From the NCBI GenBank assembly GCA_039105265.1, contig JAPFFF010000012.1, positions 1,054,001 to 1,118,000 of the forward strand: a DNA stretch of 64,000 bases. The letters run 5' to 3'. Of the stretch, positions 12,029-20,536 are shown piece by piece. The DNA is from Tritrichomonas musculus. Its lineage: Eukaryota > Parabasalia > Tritrichomonadida > Tritrichomonadidae. Position 1 is the stretch's first letter. Every line of letters begins with the position of its first letter. A model generated the notes under the pieces. The model had not been told where the DNA came from. It saw nothing but the letters and a program-made list of their open reading frames with translations, and did not search any database. Position numbers and translations under genes: made by a program.

Positions 12029-12049
12029 ATAAAATTCCTAAAAAAAAAA

Positions 12050-12064
12050 TCTCCTCCCGTGTGG
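12050..12064 (-). repeat. tRNA-Asn 3'-end remnant at the X1/E1 junction
   Basis: CCACACGGGAGGAGA on the minus strand: the last 13 bases of the tRNA-Asn gene plus two flanking bases, followed by a T run. It matches the tRNA 3' region at 35815-35829 exactly and is read as a target site duplication. Confidence 0.9.
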
Positions 12065-13125
12065 TTTAAATGTTTATTAAATGCTTTAAGAGTTTTGCGA
12101 TTAAGCAATTAATAAAAAAAGCTAGGCATAAGCTTTAAGAAAAAAAAGGAAAATAAAAGGAAAAAGGTAAAACTTGAAGTTAAAAGGTCCAAAAAGACTT
12201 CAAGTAATGAGTCAGACTTGGAATAAACGGTCGCCAAAAAAATGATCATTGAGCAACACAGATCATTCTGAGGACGGGTTGTGTTACAACCAGCGATGGT
12301 TTCCGAGTCTGATGTAAAACAACGCGTCTAAAGAACAAAGAACTTGAAACAATGTAACAATGTAATTGAGGATATCAGATTGAGATCTGAAAATGAGGAA
12401 CAATGAGTAACGGATAAAACAATTGAACAAGAACTTAAATGTGAGAACGAACGGGCTCATTGAGCGCCCTTCAGTAGAGTCACGCGACATGTGTCAGGCA
12501 GCATCTTGCGGAGATCCTTTACCGTAGACGCTTGTTGACTGCTGTCTTTTGATTCTTTCATCAAGGCAGTGTGATCATTGAAATCACAAGTAGACTCACT
12601 GAAAGATGACTCCATATATAAAATAGAATAAACTAAAAGAGTAAAAATAAGTAGCAATTTACTTCGATCTGTCCGTGAGAATCGTCTTCATACAGTATAA
12701 CGCCTTGTAGATTTGAGAATATTGAGAGAAATTGTAAAATGAGAATGGAGTCATGAAAAGTGGGAAACCGAGGGAACAGAAAGGCGCGATCGAAGGAAAC
12801 TGGAATAAACAAAGTGAGAAGGAAGAGTATAATATCATTAGAGTAAGTTTTGAGAGGTATATTTGAGATTGCATATAACTGATTGAGTATGAGATATAAC
12901 GTTAAGAGCTGAGATTGATAATATGAGATAAGAAACAACAGTATAATATTGTGGTAAGTCCAGTGGTCGGACTTAGTGAGGTGACCCTACATATAATTGA
13001 AATCAGTTTGGAAAATTCGGACGAAACATCGATCTGAGGGCACCATACGAATCAGCTCAGTGCACTGATTACGAATATCTAGTTATTGCCTGCGTAAACC
13101 TCGAAAATAAAAATGAAAAAAAAAA
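12065..13125 (-). mobile_element. X1: short non-autonomous tRNA-Asn-linked element
   Basis: A 1.06-kb unit lies between two tRNA-derived junctions and is nearly identical to X2 (34747-35814). Its 5' leader aligns with those of the long elements (T run, then a TTTACnCAnnCAA-like stretch, then TAGATWTTCG before the hairpin at 13048-13073) but has no ATG at the position where they start translation. Its 3' end carries a TTTATTAA/TTAATAAA pairing like that of the long elements, although the sequence differs. It encodes no reverse transcriptase. It is best read as a SINE-like or internally deleted partner moved by a related long element; its exact helper is not identifiable here. Confidence 0.75.
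13048..13073 (-). promoter_or_regulatory. Conserved 5' hairpin of X1
   Basis: The stem CGTAATCAG/CTGATTCG has a small asymmetry and its edge lies 52 bases from the unit's 5' boundary. X1 has no protein frame here, so conservation of the fold in X1 and X2 cannot be due to coding. Confidence 0.65.
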
Positions 13126-13140
13126 TCTCCTCCCGTGTGG
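13126..13140 (-). repeat. tRNA-Asn 3'-end remnant at the E2/X1 junction
   Basis: CCACACGGGAGGAGA followed by a T run on the minus strand, identical to the other junctions. It separates the 3' end of E2 from the 5' end of X1. Confidence 0.9.
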
Positions 13141-13249
13141 TAAATTCGTTTATTAATCATTAGAGTAAGTATAAAATACTAATAAACGAGAGTGATGATT
13201 CACTCACAATAAAATAAAAGGGGCGGGCCCCAAAAAAAAAAAAATCTGC
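13141..13249 (-). promoter_or_regulatory. E2 3' UTR with stem-loops
   Basis: After the stop, the minus strand has a T run, the GC-rich GGGGCCCGCCCC, a GAGTGA/TCACTC stem-loop and a longer stem CGTTTATTA...TAATAAACG with an inner GTATTTTATAC fold, then the tRNA-like junction. The same block ends E3 and E4. By analogy with R2, such a folded 3' UTR would be recognised by the reverse transcriptase for target-primed reverse transcription; this is inference. Confidence 0.6.
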
Positions 13250-16200
13250 CTAAAATTCAGAAGAGGAGTGTTGGACTCCCTCCTCTTCGGTAGCGGAGGC
13301 AGGGTCGGCACCTTGAGTTTGGTTCCATAGTGGGGTGGTGCCTGGATTTTCCAGTACGTCAGTTTCATCATCAGTAGTGTCAAGCTCAGACGGGGGGCCC
13401 GACCTGTCAACATCCGCACTTGCATCAATGAGTTCCCGCCATTCTTCGTCGTCCAGGATGTTGACAGAGTTGTACTCATCGTCTGCGGACTCCCCGTCGG
13501 TAACATTGGAGCTAGTATCATTGAGATCATTAGAATCATCGTCACCATCAGTATCAAGAACATTAACATTTTCATTTTCAACATCGTTATCATAATCGTT
13601 ACCATTATCGTTATCGTTATCTTCATCTTCATTGTTGTCGTTAACCCTCTTCTTAATCTTAGTATCAATGTACAATATCATAGATTCCCGTAAAGCGGCT
13701 GCTACCATCCTCCCTGCAAGTTTGAGTGCGTCTTTGGTCGTGACTGTCACTTTCTTGAGTTCATTGATGGTGTCATCGGGTATTGCACCGAGGGAGGAGA
13801 CAATGAACACAAATAGCGACACATTGCAGTTCAACTGGTTTTTGCAATCATCGACAAGCTTCTGGTATTTGTTCAACTTCTCTCTGCGTCGTATGACTAA
13901 GGTGGATTCATCATCATCGCCAGATAACATTCCGTATGGGATGGTGAATTCAGCTATCTTCAGCTGGTCACCGTCCCACCACCATACATCTGGTCTGAGA
14001 GAAGCAGAGTCACCAGTGATGTGTTCGTTGCTGCGTCCACGAACACTTTGGTTACAATGCACGATGACTCTCTTCTTTTCGGTAAGGTACTTGCAAAGTA
14101 CCTTGACAACTTCGTCGTGTCTCTTTGTGAATTTGTGTTTGCACCGCTTGCACCCGTTTAAGATGTGATTGAGAGTTTCAATCTGTCCACAACGAGTGCA
14201 ACGGTTACTCATTTGAGGGTTTCTGTGAGCAGCAAGTGATGCTGTCATGAGCGTATTCGTACGTGCTTTGATAGCGAATCTGACAACAGAGTCCGCCATC
14301 AAAGCATTGGGCTTCATGAAGTAGTTGCTCAATGGTGAGTTTTTCAATGTCGTGAATGTATGTCCTCTCATCTTGTGCTGACAAAGATCTGAATAGTAAC
14401 GGTCACTCATGACTTTCATGATGTGTTTAACAACATTAGAGGTGTTAACATCATATGTGACATTACTATTCAGATCTTTGAGCGTAAACATATCATCTTT
14501 GAGTATCAGACCCATGTTAGCGTCGTGCAAAGCTTTAACACATCGGGCTAAGATGTTCGACGTCCCGCGGTTACGCTTTGCATCTAACGCACCATTGTCT
14601 TTAACTTTTAGGTGCAAGAACGGTGAAGTCAAGTCGATGGTAGCATCCCTGAAGATGATCTCGGCTTCATCAGAAGCCTTGACCATATCACGGATGCTTT
14701 TATCGTTAGACTCCATCAAAGCAATGTAGAGTCTGATAGTGAGAGCTTTCTGGCGATCTGTGAGTTTCTGTATGTAAAGACCGCCATCGTTTTTCGTCGT
14801 GTAGAACCTGGCGGTTGGAATACCAGCAGCACCGATCATTTTGGACAGTTTGCCCCGAATGAGTTCATCTAAGCGACTGAGGCAATTTGTCGGTGCTGTG
14901 TTCGCCATCAGTTCGTAGTCAATCTTGGGAATCACGAACCGTTTGATGGCGTCAACCGCTTGTGTGAACCGAAGAGCACTGCTAGTAATTCGAATGACGT
15001 CCTTCGTCATGTCTTCGATTCGCCGAAAAACGTGATGTTTACGCTGCGAAGATTTGCACGCGATTGGAAGTCCGAGATACGTTGTATTGTTCTGAATGCT
15101 GATGTTATCAATACGTCCTCCAGCAATGGTGAAGTTGTCGTTCAACACACTGCGAGAACCATTGTGAGCAATGTATGTGAAAGCGTGGCACTTCTTGCAG
15201 TTGATCTTCATGTCGCCTGCATAACTGCAGAAGTGCTCCACGACCGAAAGCAAGTTCTTCATCCCGACTTCCGAGTCCGAGAACACGATTATGTCATCGG
15301 CGTAAGCTTGAACGGTTGTCGCTGAGTCCAACCAATGATAACCGTCCTCCTTGCAAGCGTTCAACCGCGCGAGGAGAGGTTCGATACAAATGTTGAATAA
15401 CGTCGGACTCAGCGGACAACCTTGCTTGACGCCTTTGCGAAAACAGATAGAATTAGATCGTCTGTTGTTGCTGATGATCTTTGTCGAAGAGTCTCTGTAC
15501 GAATTAATAATCGTTTTAACAAAAGAAAGATCAAAGCCAATGTCTGTAAGATTCTTTTTAATAAGTTTATGTGGTACGGAACCAAATGCATCAGAAAAGT
15601 CGATCGTCGTGATGTAGAGTGACTTTTGGTTCCGTGCAGCATCGTGTATCATCTCATCAACCACAGTTGCATGCTCAGCCGCTCCAGCTGGAATACGCAT
15701 GAATCCTTTCTGACTCGGTGATATGAACCTATGTTTTGAATTCAGCGTTTGAAGCGAGCGGCTGATGTGACACATCAGCATCCGATAAATCGTCGGAGTG
15801 ATGGTGATAGGACGCCACGAATGGGCGTCGTCAGGGTCTCCTTTCTTAAACAACATGACGGTTTTGTTCATTTTCAACACCTCCGGAAAGAGACCCGTGT
15901 CAAGCATGCAACACAACACATTCTTGATGATCGTCGCCGTGACACTCCCGCCAACCTTCCACACACCATTTGAAATGCCGTCGCATCCGACGGCAGACAG
16001 ATTGGATCTCGATCTGACCGCTTTGAGAATAGCTTCTTCGTTGAGGATGAGTGATTTGAGTTCATCAGAATTATTCGATGAAATTCTACGCTGAAGAGTG
16101 TAAACACCATCTGGGTCATCCCCGAGAGCAGCAGCATCGCTCCACGAGGACCCGTACACGTCCTCGAAATCTTCGACTGGGACGACACATTCCGGAGTGT

Positions 16201-18232
16201 CGTCGTTCAACACGAACCAGTCGAGTGTACGTTTGGCGTCTTCAGCGTAGAATTTCTGAAGGAACTTCTTGTAGCCAAGCGAGGAAGGAGAGTTGTTGAG
16301 AATCTCCAATTCCTCTAGCTTGGCACGTATGAATTTCATCCTTTCACCGTAATGCTCGTCGTAAATCAAACCGTCAATTGAGTCCAAGTCACCACTCCCA
16401 AGAAGTTGAGAGAACTCCAAAGGAGCCTGTGACAGAAAGCGAACAAGCTTCTCTTTGATGTCTGCGATGACATTACGTTGAGGTTGATCGAGATCATCAT
16501 CAGTGATGTGAATGCGGGAATGCAGGAGTTCAATACCAGCGATGAATTTGGAGGCCGACTTCATCTGAATCGGTGTCTCCAAGGAATGCGGGCGACGAAT
16601 CTTATCTGAACCTCTCCGTGCCGAACGAACGAACTTCCTAATCGACTTCCGTAGAATGAGAATGATTTTCGAAATCATCCCTTCGCAGAGAAGCATTCGG
16701 CTGCTCTTTTCCAAAGAGTCAGAGAGGTTAATAGCTTCATTATACCAATTGAGAACATCCTTGACTTCACTGTTAAACACTTCTTCGAACTTTTTCCTGT
16801 GCTTCGCTAAACGGTCACCCCACAGCTTCGGGAGGTGCACGAAATCATCATCTTCCTTCATGCACCTCGACTTCCAATTCTCAGCTTTGGACAGGCAACT
16901 CTCAATGTCCACGATCGAAGCTGACGCTGGGTGAGCCGGATGTTCATCAATTGTGTGAGTATCTTCTTCGCTAGATGAAGAGACTGAATGCAAGTGCGCC
17001 TCAGGCAGTCTCTCGTTGGCAGGTATGAACCCAGCCTGTCGTCTCCGTCTGCGTGAGTCTTCCCCGCGACGACGATCTTCCATCACTTGGAGATCCACCG
17101 ATTCGTCTGCTCGAGGTTGCACTGGCATCTGTCTCTCATCATTTTGAGTGACTCTGTTCTCACTCCTCACAATCTTGATTCTCTCCAGGTCAGTGTTGGC
17201 TTCACGAATTTCATCGTCATCGGTTTCAGGCGAAAGCCAATTAACGGATATACTGACGTCGATTGCCTGAACCCGATGACCTTCAACATTGGCCTGGGGA
17301 TGTGATCTGTTGGTATGCTGTTTGACTGTAGCTTTGTCTCTACCAACGAAGTCCTTGCATTTCATGCACAAGGAACCGTGCAGGTCATGGTAAACATCGC
17401 TAGCCACAAGTAATTTTCGATGTTTCTTAGCGTGCAGAATGCTCATCGCCCAGAAGACACCAACTTCACGTTTAAGCGCTTCCATGTCCTGGTGCGATGA
17501 GCCCATGTGGCTGCTCAATGAGTTCGCTCTGCTGACCAAGTAGTCGCAGTCGCTGCACGGACAAACGTGAATGGTACGATAGTGAAAAGCGTCAGGCGGA
17601 AGGTGAGGTGAATCGATCTTCCACCTCAGCTTCCTGCCGACAATGTACTCGAACGCCGCTTGCTCCAGAGGAATGTTATTCGTCGTGTGCGTCGATTTGA
17701 GGTGAAAAGACAAGGACGCACATGTGGGAAACGTTTTGTCGCAGCAAGGGCAGTAAAACTGCCCAACTCCTAACCATCTGTCTTTCTGATACATGAGGAG
17801 AATGATAGGAGTGTCAACGTCGCTAACGTTTGCGAATGGTGAAGTGTCGATGTTTGCCACCTGCAAGATATCAATGAGAGACTTCATGTCTGTTTTGGTC
17901 TTCACACCAGCCAATTCGCTCACGATCCAATCAATGGAAACATTGTCACCCACAGGTGAAGAAGGATTATCATCACTACCACCGTGATTGTCATCATCGG
18001 AATGATCAGAGTGTTCAGAGTGAGAATGAGCATCGGTGAACTCTTCAGCACCACTAACAACGCTGCTTGTACCAGAAGAGTTACTGGTAGTTTGAGTACC
18101 TAAGGAGTTGGTTCGAGATCCGAGGAAATTATTGTTTGAGAATGTGTTAAGCAACGAATGGTTCCCAGAGAGAGTAAATAGTGGAACCACTTTCTCATTG
18201 ATCTCGAACACAAACTTAGGTACCTCAATCAC
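13250..18232 (-). CDS. E2 retrotransposon protein, C-terminal part (zinc fingers, RT, RLE)
   Basis: This 1660-codon frame follows the repeat array. In order: three C2H2 fingers (FYCPCCDKTFPTC..., VCPCSDCDYLVS..., CMKCKDFVGRD...), a reverse transcriptase (LFKKGDPDD, TTIDFSDAFGS, KQGCPLSPTLFN, YADDIIVFSD near 15290), a CCHC-type motif (CTRCGQIETLNHILNGCKRC), and a restriction-like endonuclease with RPDVWWWDG and KIAEFTIPY as the PD...E residues. A very acidic tail (DNDNGNDYDNDVEN...) ends the protein. Compared with E3 there are a few substitutions, including PTARFY for PTAWFY after the RT. It is separated from the N-terminal part by one missing base near 18475, in the repeat array. Confidence 0.9.
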   Translation of the reverse strand: MIEVPKFVFEINEKVVPLFTLSGNHSLLNTFSNNNFLGSRTNSLGTQTTSNSSGTSSVVSGAEEFTDAHSHSEHSDHSDDDNHGGSDDNPSSPVGDNVSIDWIVSELAGVKTKTDMKSLIDILQVANIDTSPFANVSDVDTPIILLMYQKDRWLGVGQFYCPCCDKTFPTCASLSFHLKSTHTTNNIPLEQAAFEYIVGRKLRWKIDSPHLPPDAFHYRTIHVCPCSDCDYLVSRANSLSSHMGSSHQDMEALKREVGVFWAMSILHAKKHRKLLVASDVYHDLHGSLCMKCKDFVGRDKATVKQHTNRSHPQANVEGHRVQAIDVSISVNWLSPETDDDEIREANTDLERIKIVRSENRVTQNDERQMPVQPRADESVDLQVMEDRRRGEDSRRRRRQAGFIPANERLPEAHLHSVSSSSEEDTHTIDEHPAHPASASIVDIESCLSKAENWKSRCMKEDDDFVHLPKLWGDRLAKHRKKFEEVFNSEVKDVLNWYNEAINLSDSLEKSSRMLLCEGMISKIILILRKSIRKFVRSARRGSDKIRRPHSLETPIQMKSASKFIAGIELLHSRIHITDDDLDQPQRNVIADIKEKLVRFLSQAPLEFSQLLGSGDLDSIDGLIYDEHYGERMKFIRAKLEELEILNNSPSSLGYKKFLQKFYAEDAKRTLDWFVLNDDTPECVVPVEDFEDVYGSSWSDAAALGDDPDGVYTLQRRISSNNSDELKSLILNEEAILKAVRSRSNLSAVGCDGISNGVWKVGGSVTATIIKNVLCCMLDTGLFPEVLKMNKTVMLFKKGDPDDAHSWRPITITPTIYRMLMCHISRSLQTLNSKHRFISPSQKGFMRIPAGAAEHATVVDEMIHDAARNQKSLYITTIDFSDAFGSVPHKLIKKNLTDIGFDLSFVKTIINSYRDSSTKIISNNRRSNSICFRKGVKQGCPLSPTLFNICIEPLLARLNACKEDGYHWLDSATTVQAYADDIIVFSDSEVGMKNLLSVVEHFCSYAGDMKINCKKCHAFTYIAHNGSRSVLNDNFTIAGGRIDNISIQNNTTYLGLPIACKSSQRKHHVFRRIEDMTKDVIRITSSALRFTQAVDAIKRFVIPKIDYELMANTAPTNCLSRLDELIRGKLSKMIGAAGIPTARFYTTKNDGGLYIQKLTDRQKALTIRLYIALMESNDKSIRDMVKASDEAEIIFRDATIDLTSPFLHLKVKDNGALDAKRNRGTSNILARCVKALHDANMGLILKDDMFTLKDLNSNVTYDVNTSNVVKHIMKVMSDRYYSDLCQHKMRGHTFTTLKNSPLSNYFMKPNALMADSVVRFAIKARTNTLMTASLAAHRNPQMSNRCTRCGQIETLNHILNGCKRCKHKFTKRHDEVVKVLCKYLTEKKRVIVHCNQSVRGRSNEHITGDSASLRPDVWWWDGDQLKIAEFTIPYGMLSGDDDESTLVIRRREKLNKYQKLVDDCKNQLNCNVSLFVFIVSSLGAIPDDTINELKKVTVTTKDALKLAGRMVAAALRESMILYIDTKIKKRVNDNNEDEDNDNDNGNDYDNDVENENVNVLDTDGDDDSNDLNDTSSNVTDGESADDEYNSVNILDDEEWRELIDASADVDRSGPPSELDTTDDETDVLENPGTTPLWNQTQGADPASATEEEGVQHSSSEF

Positions 18233-18258
18233 TGATGTGAATAATTTCTCCTTCGTGA

Positions 18259-20391
18259 CTACTTGATGATGATCGATGTGAGCAGTTGACGTGACAACCC
18301 GATCGTCAACGCCAACAGAATGGTGCGTGATGTGAGCCGTTGACGTGACGGTTTGGTTGTCAACGTCAACGTTGTGGTGAGTGACGTGAGCTGTTGACGC
18401 GACAACCCGATCGTCAACGCCAACAGAATGGTGCGTGATGTGAGCCGTTGACGTGACGGTTTGGTTGTCAACGTCACGTTGTGGTGAGTGACGTGAGCTG
18501 TTGACGCGACAACCCGATTGTCAACGTCAACAGCGTGATGAGCGACGTGAGCTGTTGACTTGACAATCTGATTGTCAACGTCAACAGCGTGATGAGCGAC
18601 GTGAGCTGTTGACTTGACAATCTGATTGTCAACGTCAACAGCGTGATGAGCGACGTGAGCTGTTGACTTGACAATCTGATTGTCAACGTCAACAGCGTGA
18701 TGAGCGACGTGAGCTGTTGACTTGACAATCTGATTGTCAACGTCAACAGCGTGATTAGCAACGTGGGCTGTTGACTTGACAATCTGATTGTCAACGTCAA
18801 CAGCGTGATGAGCGACGTGAGCTGTTGACTTGACAATCTGATTGTCAACGTCAACAGCGTGATGAGCGACGTAAGCTGTTGACTTGACAGTCTGATTGTC
18901 AACGTCAACAGCGTGATTAGCAACGTGGGCTGTTGACTTGACAATCTGATTGTCAACGTCAACAGCGTGATGAGCGACGTGGGCTGTTGACTTGACAATC
19001 TGATTGTCAACGTCAACAGCGTGATTAGCAACGTGGGCTGTTGACTTGACAGTCTGATAGTCAACGTCAACAGAATGATGAGCGACGTGGGCTGTTGACT
19101 TGACAATCTGATTGTCAACGTCAACATTATGATGTACCACGTGTGCCGTTGACGCGACAATCTGATTGTCGACGTCAACGCTATGATGAGCAACATGAGC
19201 CATTGACGCGACAACCCGATTGTCGACGTCAACGCTGTGGTGAGCTACATGAGCAGTTGACTCGACAGTCTGGTTGTCGACGTCAACGCTATGATGAACA
19301 AGATTAACATTGTTATGAGAAACATTATAGTTAGAGATATTATTATTAATGAAACTATTATTAGTGAAACTATTACTATTATTAACATTGAACATATTGG
19401 TATTCATGACTGACATGTGATTTGAAAAGTCGGTGAAGTGATTATTGCAACCGATGTTGCACGAGAAAGAGACCGCCAGCGAGTTTAATACATTGTATAC
19501 ATGGGAAACAAAAGGCGAACGTGGGAAGGAGCAAAAATTGAATGGAACCGCCGGAACCGTGCTCGGATGGACGAAGGTCTCAGGGAGGAGCACCTTCTGG
19601 CTGAGTTCTGCATCTGAAGCAGGTACTGCCGGGCGGTTACGGTCGAGTATTGGTTGCCCATTCGAAATGATCATTTGTCCTCGGGCAACCAATACACCTT
19701 CAACTGACTTATCCTTTGCAAGGTAACTCAGAGGGGAACGGGCAGCCAGTGAAGGATCGCTCGTAATGACGAACCATGAGGGGTTCTGACCACCCTCTGG
19801 ATTCGTCGGATTATAGTGTACTCCTGACTGCAGGAGTACCTCTGTCGTCCTTTGTGTATTAGGAACTATGAGATTTCTGGCGCAATTTGGTCGGCTCGTA
19901 GAATCACTTTGATGCGCATCTGATCTAAATTCTTCGGAATCTGAAAAGTCTGGGGAAACGTTGGAATCGCTCTGTGAGGTACTCCGTATGTTGATAGGAG
20001 CAGGTCCAACCGGCGGGTGCCGCTGCTCCGTAGGATATAAAATTCGATCTGTGAGTGAGTATTGCGCGGGAAGATTATGAGGAACATTTGGAACATATCG
20101 AGGCTGTGTATTTGATTGAGTTGTGTTCGGGGCAAACTGGTCCCCGTTTTGGTGCGTCTTTGAATTGATCTCTCTTGAGTGGCGAGATATTGGAGAAGTA
20201 GCGAGTTTGTTGTAATTTATATTGAAAGGGCTATCTACTGTACTAATTTGAGGCGAAAAACTGCGAAATTCGGGTGTTCCATTTCCATCATCATCAGAAA
20301 AATTTCCACCAAAATCATCAATTTTGGTATCAATCGAATCAGCGTCGAGTGCTAATTCGGAAAATCTAGGTTTGGTCGTGCAAAAAAGCAT
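18259..20391 (-). CDS. E2 retrotransposon protein, N-terminal part with 18-residue repeats
   Basis: The ATG at 20391 lies 22 bases inside the element and just after TCATAT, a good trichomonad initiator. Residues 1-350 are polar and low-complexity, including the conserved block QNPSWFVITSDPSLAAR. From about residue 370 it consists of copies of an 18-residue repeat (KSTAHVAHHAVDVDNQIV). One missing base at about 18475 (GTCACG where neighbouring repeats have GTCAACG) shifts the frame, so its last 70 or so residues are out-of-frame translation of the same repeats. The function of the repeat domain is unknown; His- and Asp-rich faces could bind metal or nucleic acid, but nothing shows this. Confidence 0.8.
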   Translation of the reverse strand: MLFCTTKPRFSELALDADSIDTKIDDFGGNFSDDDGNGTPEFRSFSPQISTVDSPFNINYNKLATSPISRHSREINSKTHQNGDQFAPNTTQSNTQPRYVPNVPHNLPAQYSLTDRILYPTEQRHPPVGPAPINIRSTSQSDSNVSPDFSDSEEFRSDAHQSDSTSRPNCARNLIVPNTQRTTEVLLQSGVHYNPTNPEGGQNPSWFVITSDPSLAARSPLSYLAKDKSVEGVLVARGQMIISNGQPILDRNRPAVPASDAELSQKVLLPETFVHPSTVPAVPFNFCSFPRSPFVSHVYNVLNSLAVSFSCNIGCNNHFTDFSNHMSVMNTNMFNVNNSNSFTNNSFINNNISNYNVSHNNVNLVHHSVDVDNQTVESTAHVAHHSVDVDNRVVASMAHVAHHSVDVDNQIVASTAHVVHHNVDVDNQIVKSTAHVAHHSVDVDYQTVKSTAHVANHAVDVDNQIVKSTAHVAHHAVDVDNQIVKSTAHVANHAVDVDNQTVKSTAYVAHHAVDVDNQIVKSTAHVAHHAVDVDNQIVKSTAHVANHAVDVDNQIVKSTAHVAHHAVDVDNQIVKSTAHVAHHAVDVDNQIVKSTAHVAHHAVDVDNQIVKSTAHVAHHAVDVDNRVVASTAHVTHHNVTLTTKPSRQRLTSRTILLALTIGLSRQQLTSLTTTLTLTTKPSRQRLTSRTILLALTIGLSRQLLTSIIIK
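18270..19300 (-). repeat. 54-bp coding minisatellite of E2
   Basis: About 19 units of 54 bp encode STAHVAHHAVDVDNQIVK. The central units are nearly identical in DNA sequence and the edge units more diverged, as expected for expansion by unequal exchange or slippage. E3 has about 13 units (25550-26265). Confidence 0.85.
20335..20359 (-). promoter_or_regulatory. Conserved 5' hairpin of E2
   Basis: CGAATTAGC, loop ACTCGAC, GCTGATTCG: a 9-bp stem with one T-G wobble whose edge is 53 bases from the 5' boundary. E3 has the identical copy at 27300-27324. Confidence 0.7.
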
Positions 20392-20397
20392 ATATGA
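20392..20397 (-). promoter_or_regulatory. Initiator-like motif at the E2 start
   Basis: TCATAT directly precedes the ATG and fits the trichomonad initiator TCA-Y-(T/A). E3 has the same at 27357-27362. It would let Pol II start the element within 20 bases of the tRNA terminator; reading through from Pol III is the alternative. Confidence 0.5.
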
Positions 20398-20412
20398 AAA
20401 CTAAAAAAAAAA

Positions 20413-20427
20413 TCTCCTCCCGTGTGG
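20413..20427 (-). repeat. tRNA-Asn 3'-end remnant at the E3/E2 junction
   Basis: CCACACGGGAGGAGA with a following T run on the minus strand, identical to the tRNA gene 3' end. Confidence 0.9.
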
Positions 20428-20536
20428 TAAATTCGTTTATTAATCATTAGAGTAAGTATAAAATACTAATAAACGAGAGTGATGATTCACTCACAATAAA
20501 ATAAAAGGGGCGGGCCCCAAAAAAAAAAAAATCTGC

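Larger units (their letters stand above)
2413..12049 (-). mobile_element. E1: oldest tRNA-Asn-linked non-LTR retrotransposon, split and 3' truncated
   Basis: E1 is the sixth and most distal unit of the array. Its 5' end (12049) abuts junction 12050-12064, then a T run, then the start of its long frame. The conserved 5' hairpin is at 11972-11996. The protein is clearly related to E2-E4 but more diverged. The coding region ends about 40 codons after the RT/thumb region, so the CCHC zinc motif, the endonuclease and the 3' UTR are missing. Loss of the 3' rather than the 5' end is not what incomplete reverse transcription produces, so later deletion or rearrangement is inferred. A Polinton-like palindrome (7794-11616) interrupts the N-terminal part. 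The true left limit is uncertain. Confidence 0.8.
13141..20412 (-). mobile_element. E2: tRNA-Asn-linked RLE-type non-LTR retrotransposon
   Basis: A full-length 7.27-kb copy between junctions 13126-13140 and 20413-20427. It has a 5' leader of about 21 bases, a long coding region with one frame break, and a 3' UTR of about 110 bases. It is nearly identical to E3; the 0.32-kb length difference is almost exactly six 54-bp repeat units. GC content is clearly higher than in the host genes to the right. The combination of N-terminal C2H2 fingers, RT, CCHC and restriction-like endonuclease places it with the R2/NeSL/CRE-type LINEs. Confidence 0.9.

Noticed and set aside
18474-19232. Long alternative frames with LTLTIRLSSQQ repeats
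   Set aside because: They are the shifted-frame translation of the VDVDNQ repeat and exist only because the 54-bp unit lacks stops.
18270-19300. Regularly spaced repeats resembling a CRISPR array (also 25550-26265 and 32480-33530)
   Set aside because: Units are contiguous 54-bp coding repeats without unique spacers, in frame with a LINE protein, in a eukaryotic context.
20360-20412. HDV-like ribozyme at the element 5' end, as in R2
   Set aside because: No double-pseudoknot pattern could be drawn; only a simple hairpin is visible, and the 5' end is T-rich.
20413-20427. Junction sequences as extra tRNA genes
   Set aside because: Only the last 13 tRNA bases are present; no cloverleaf can form.
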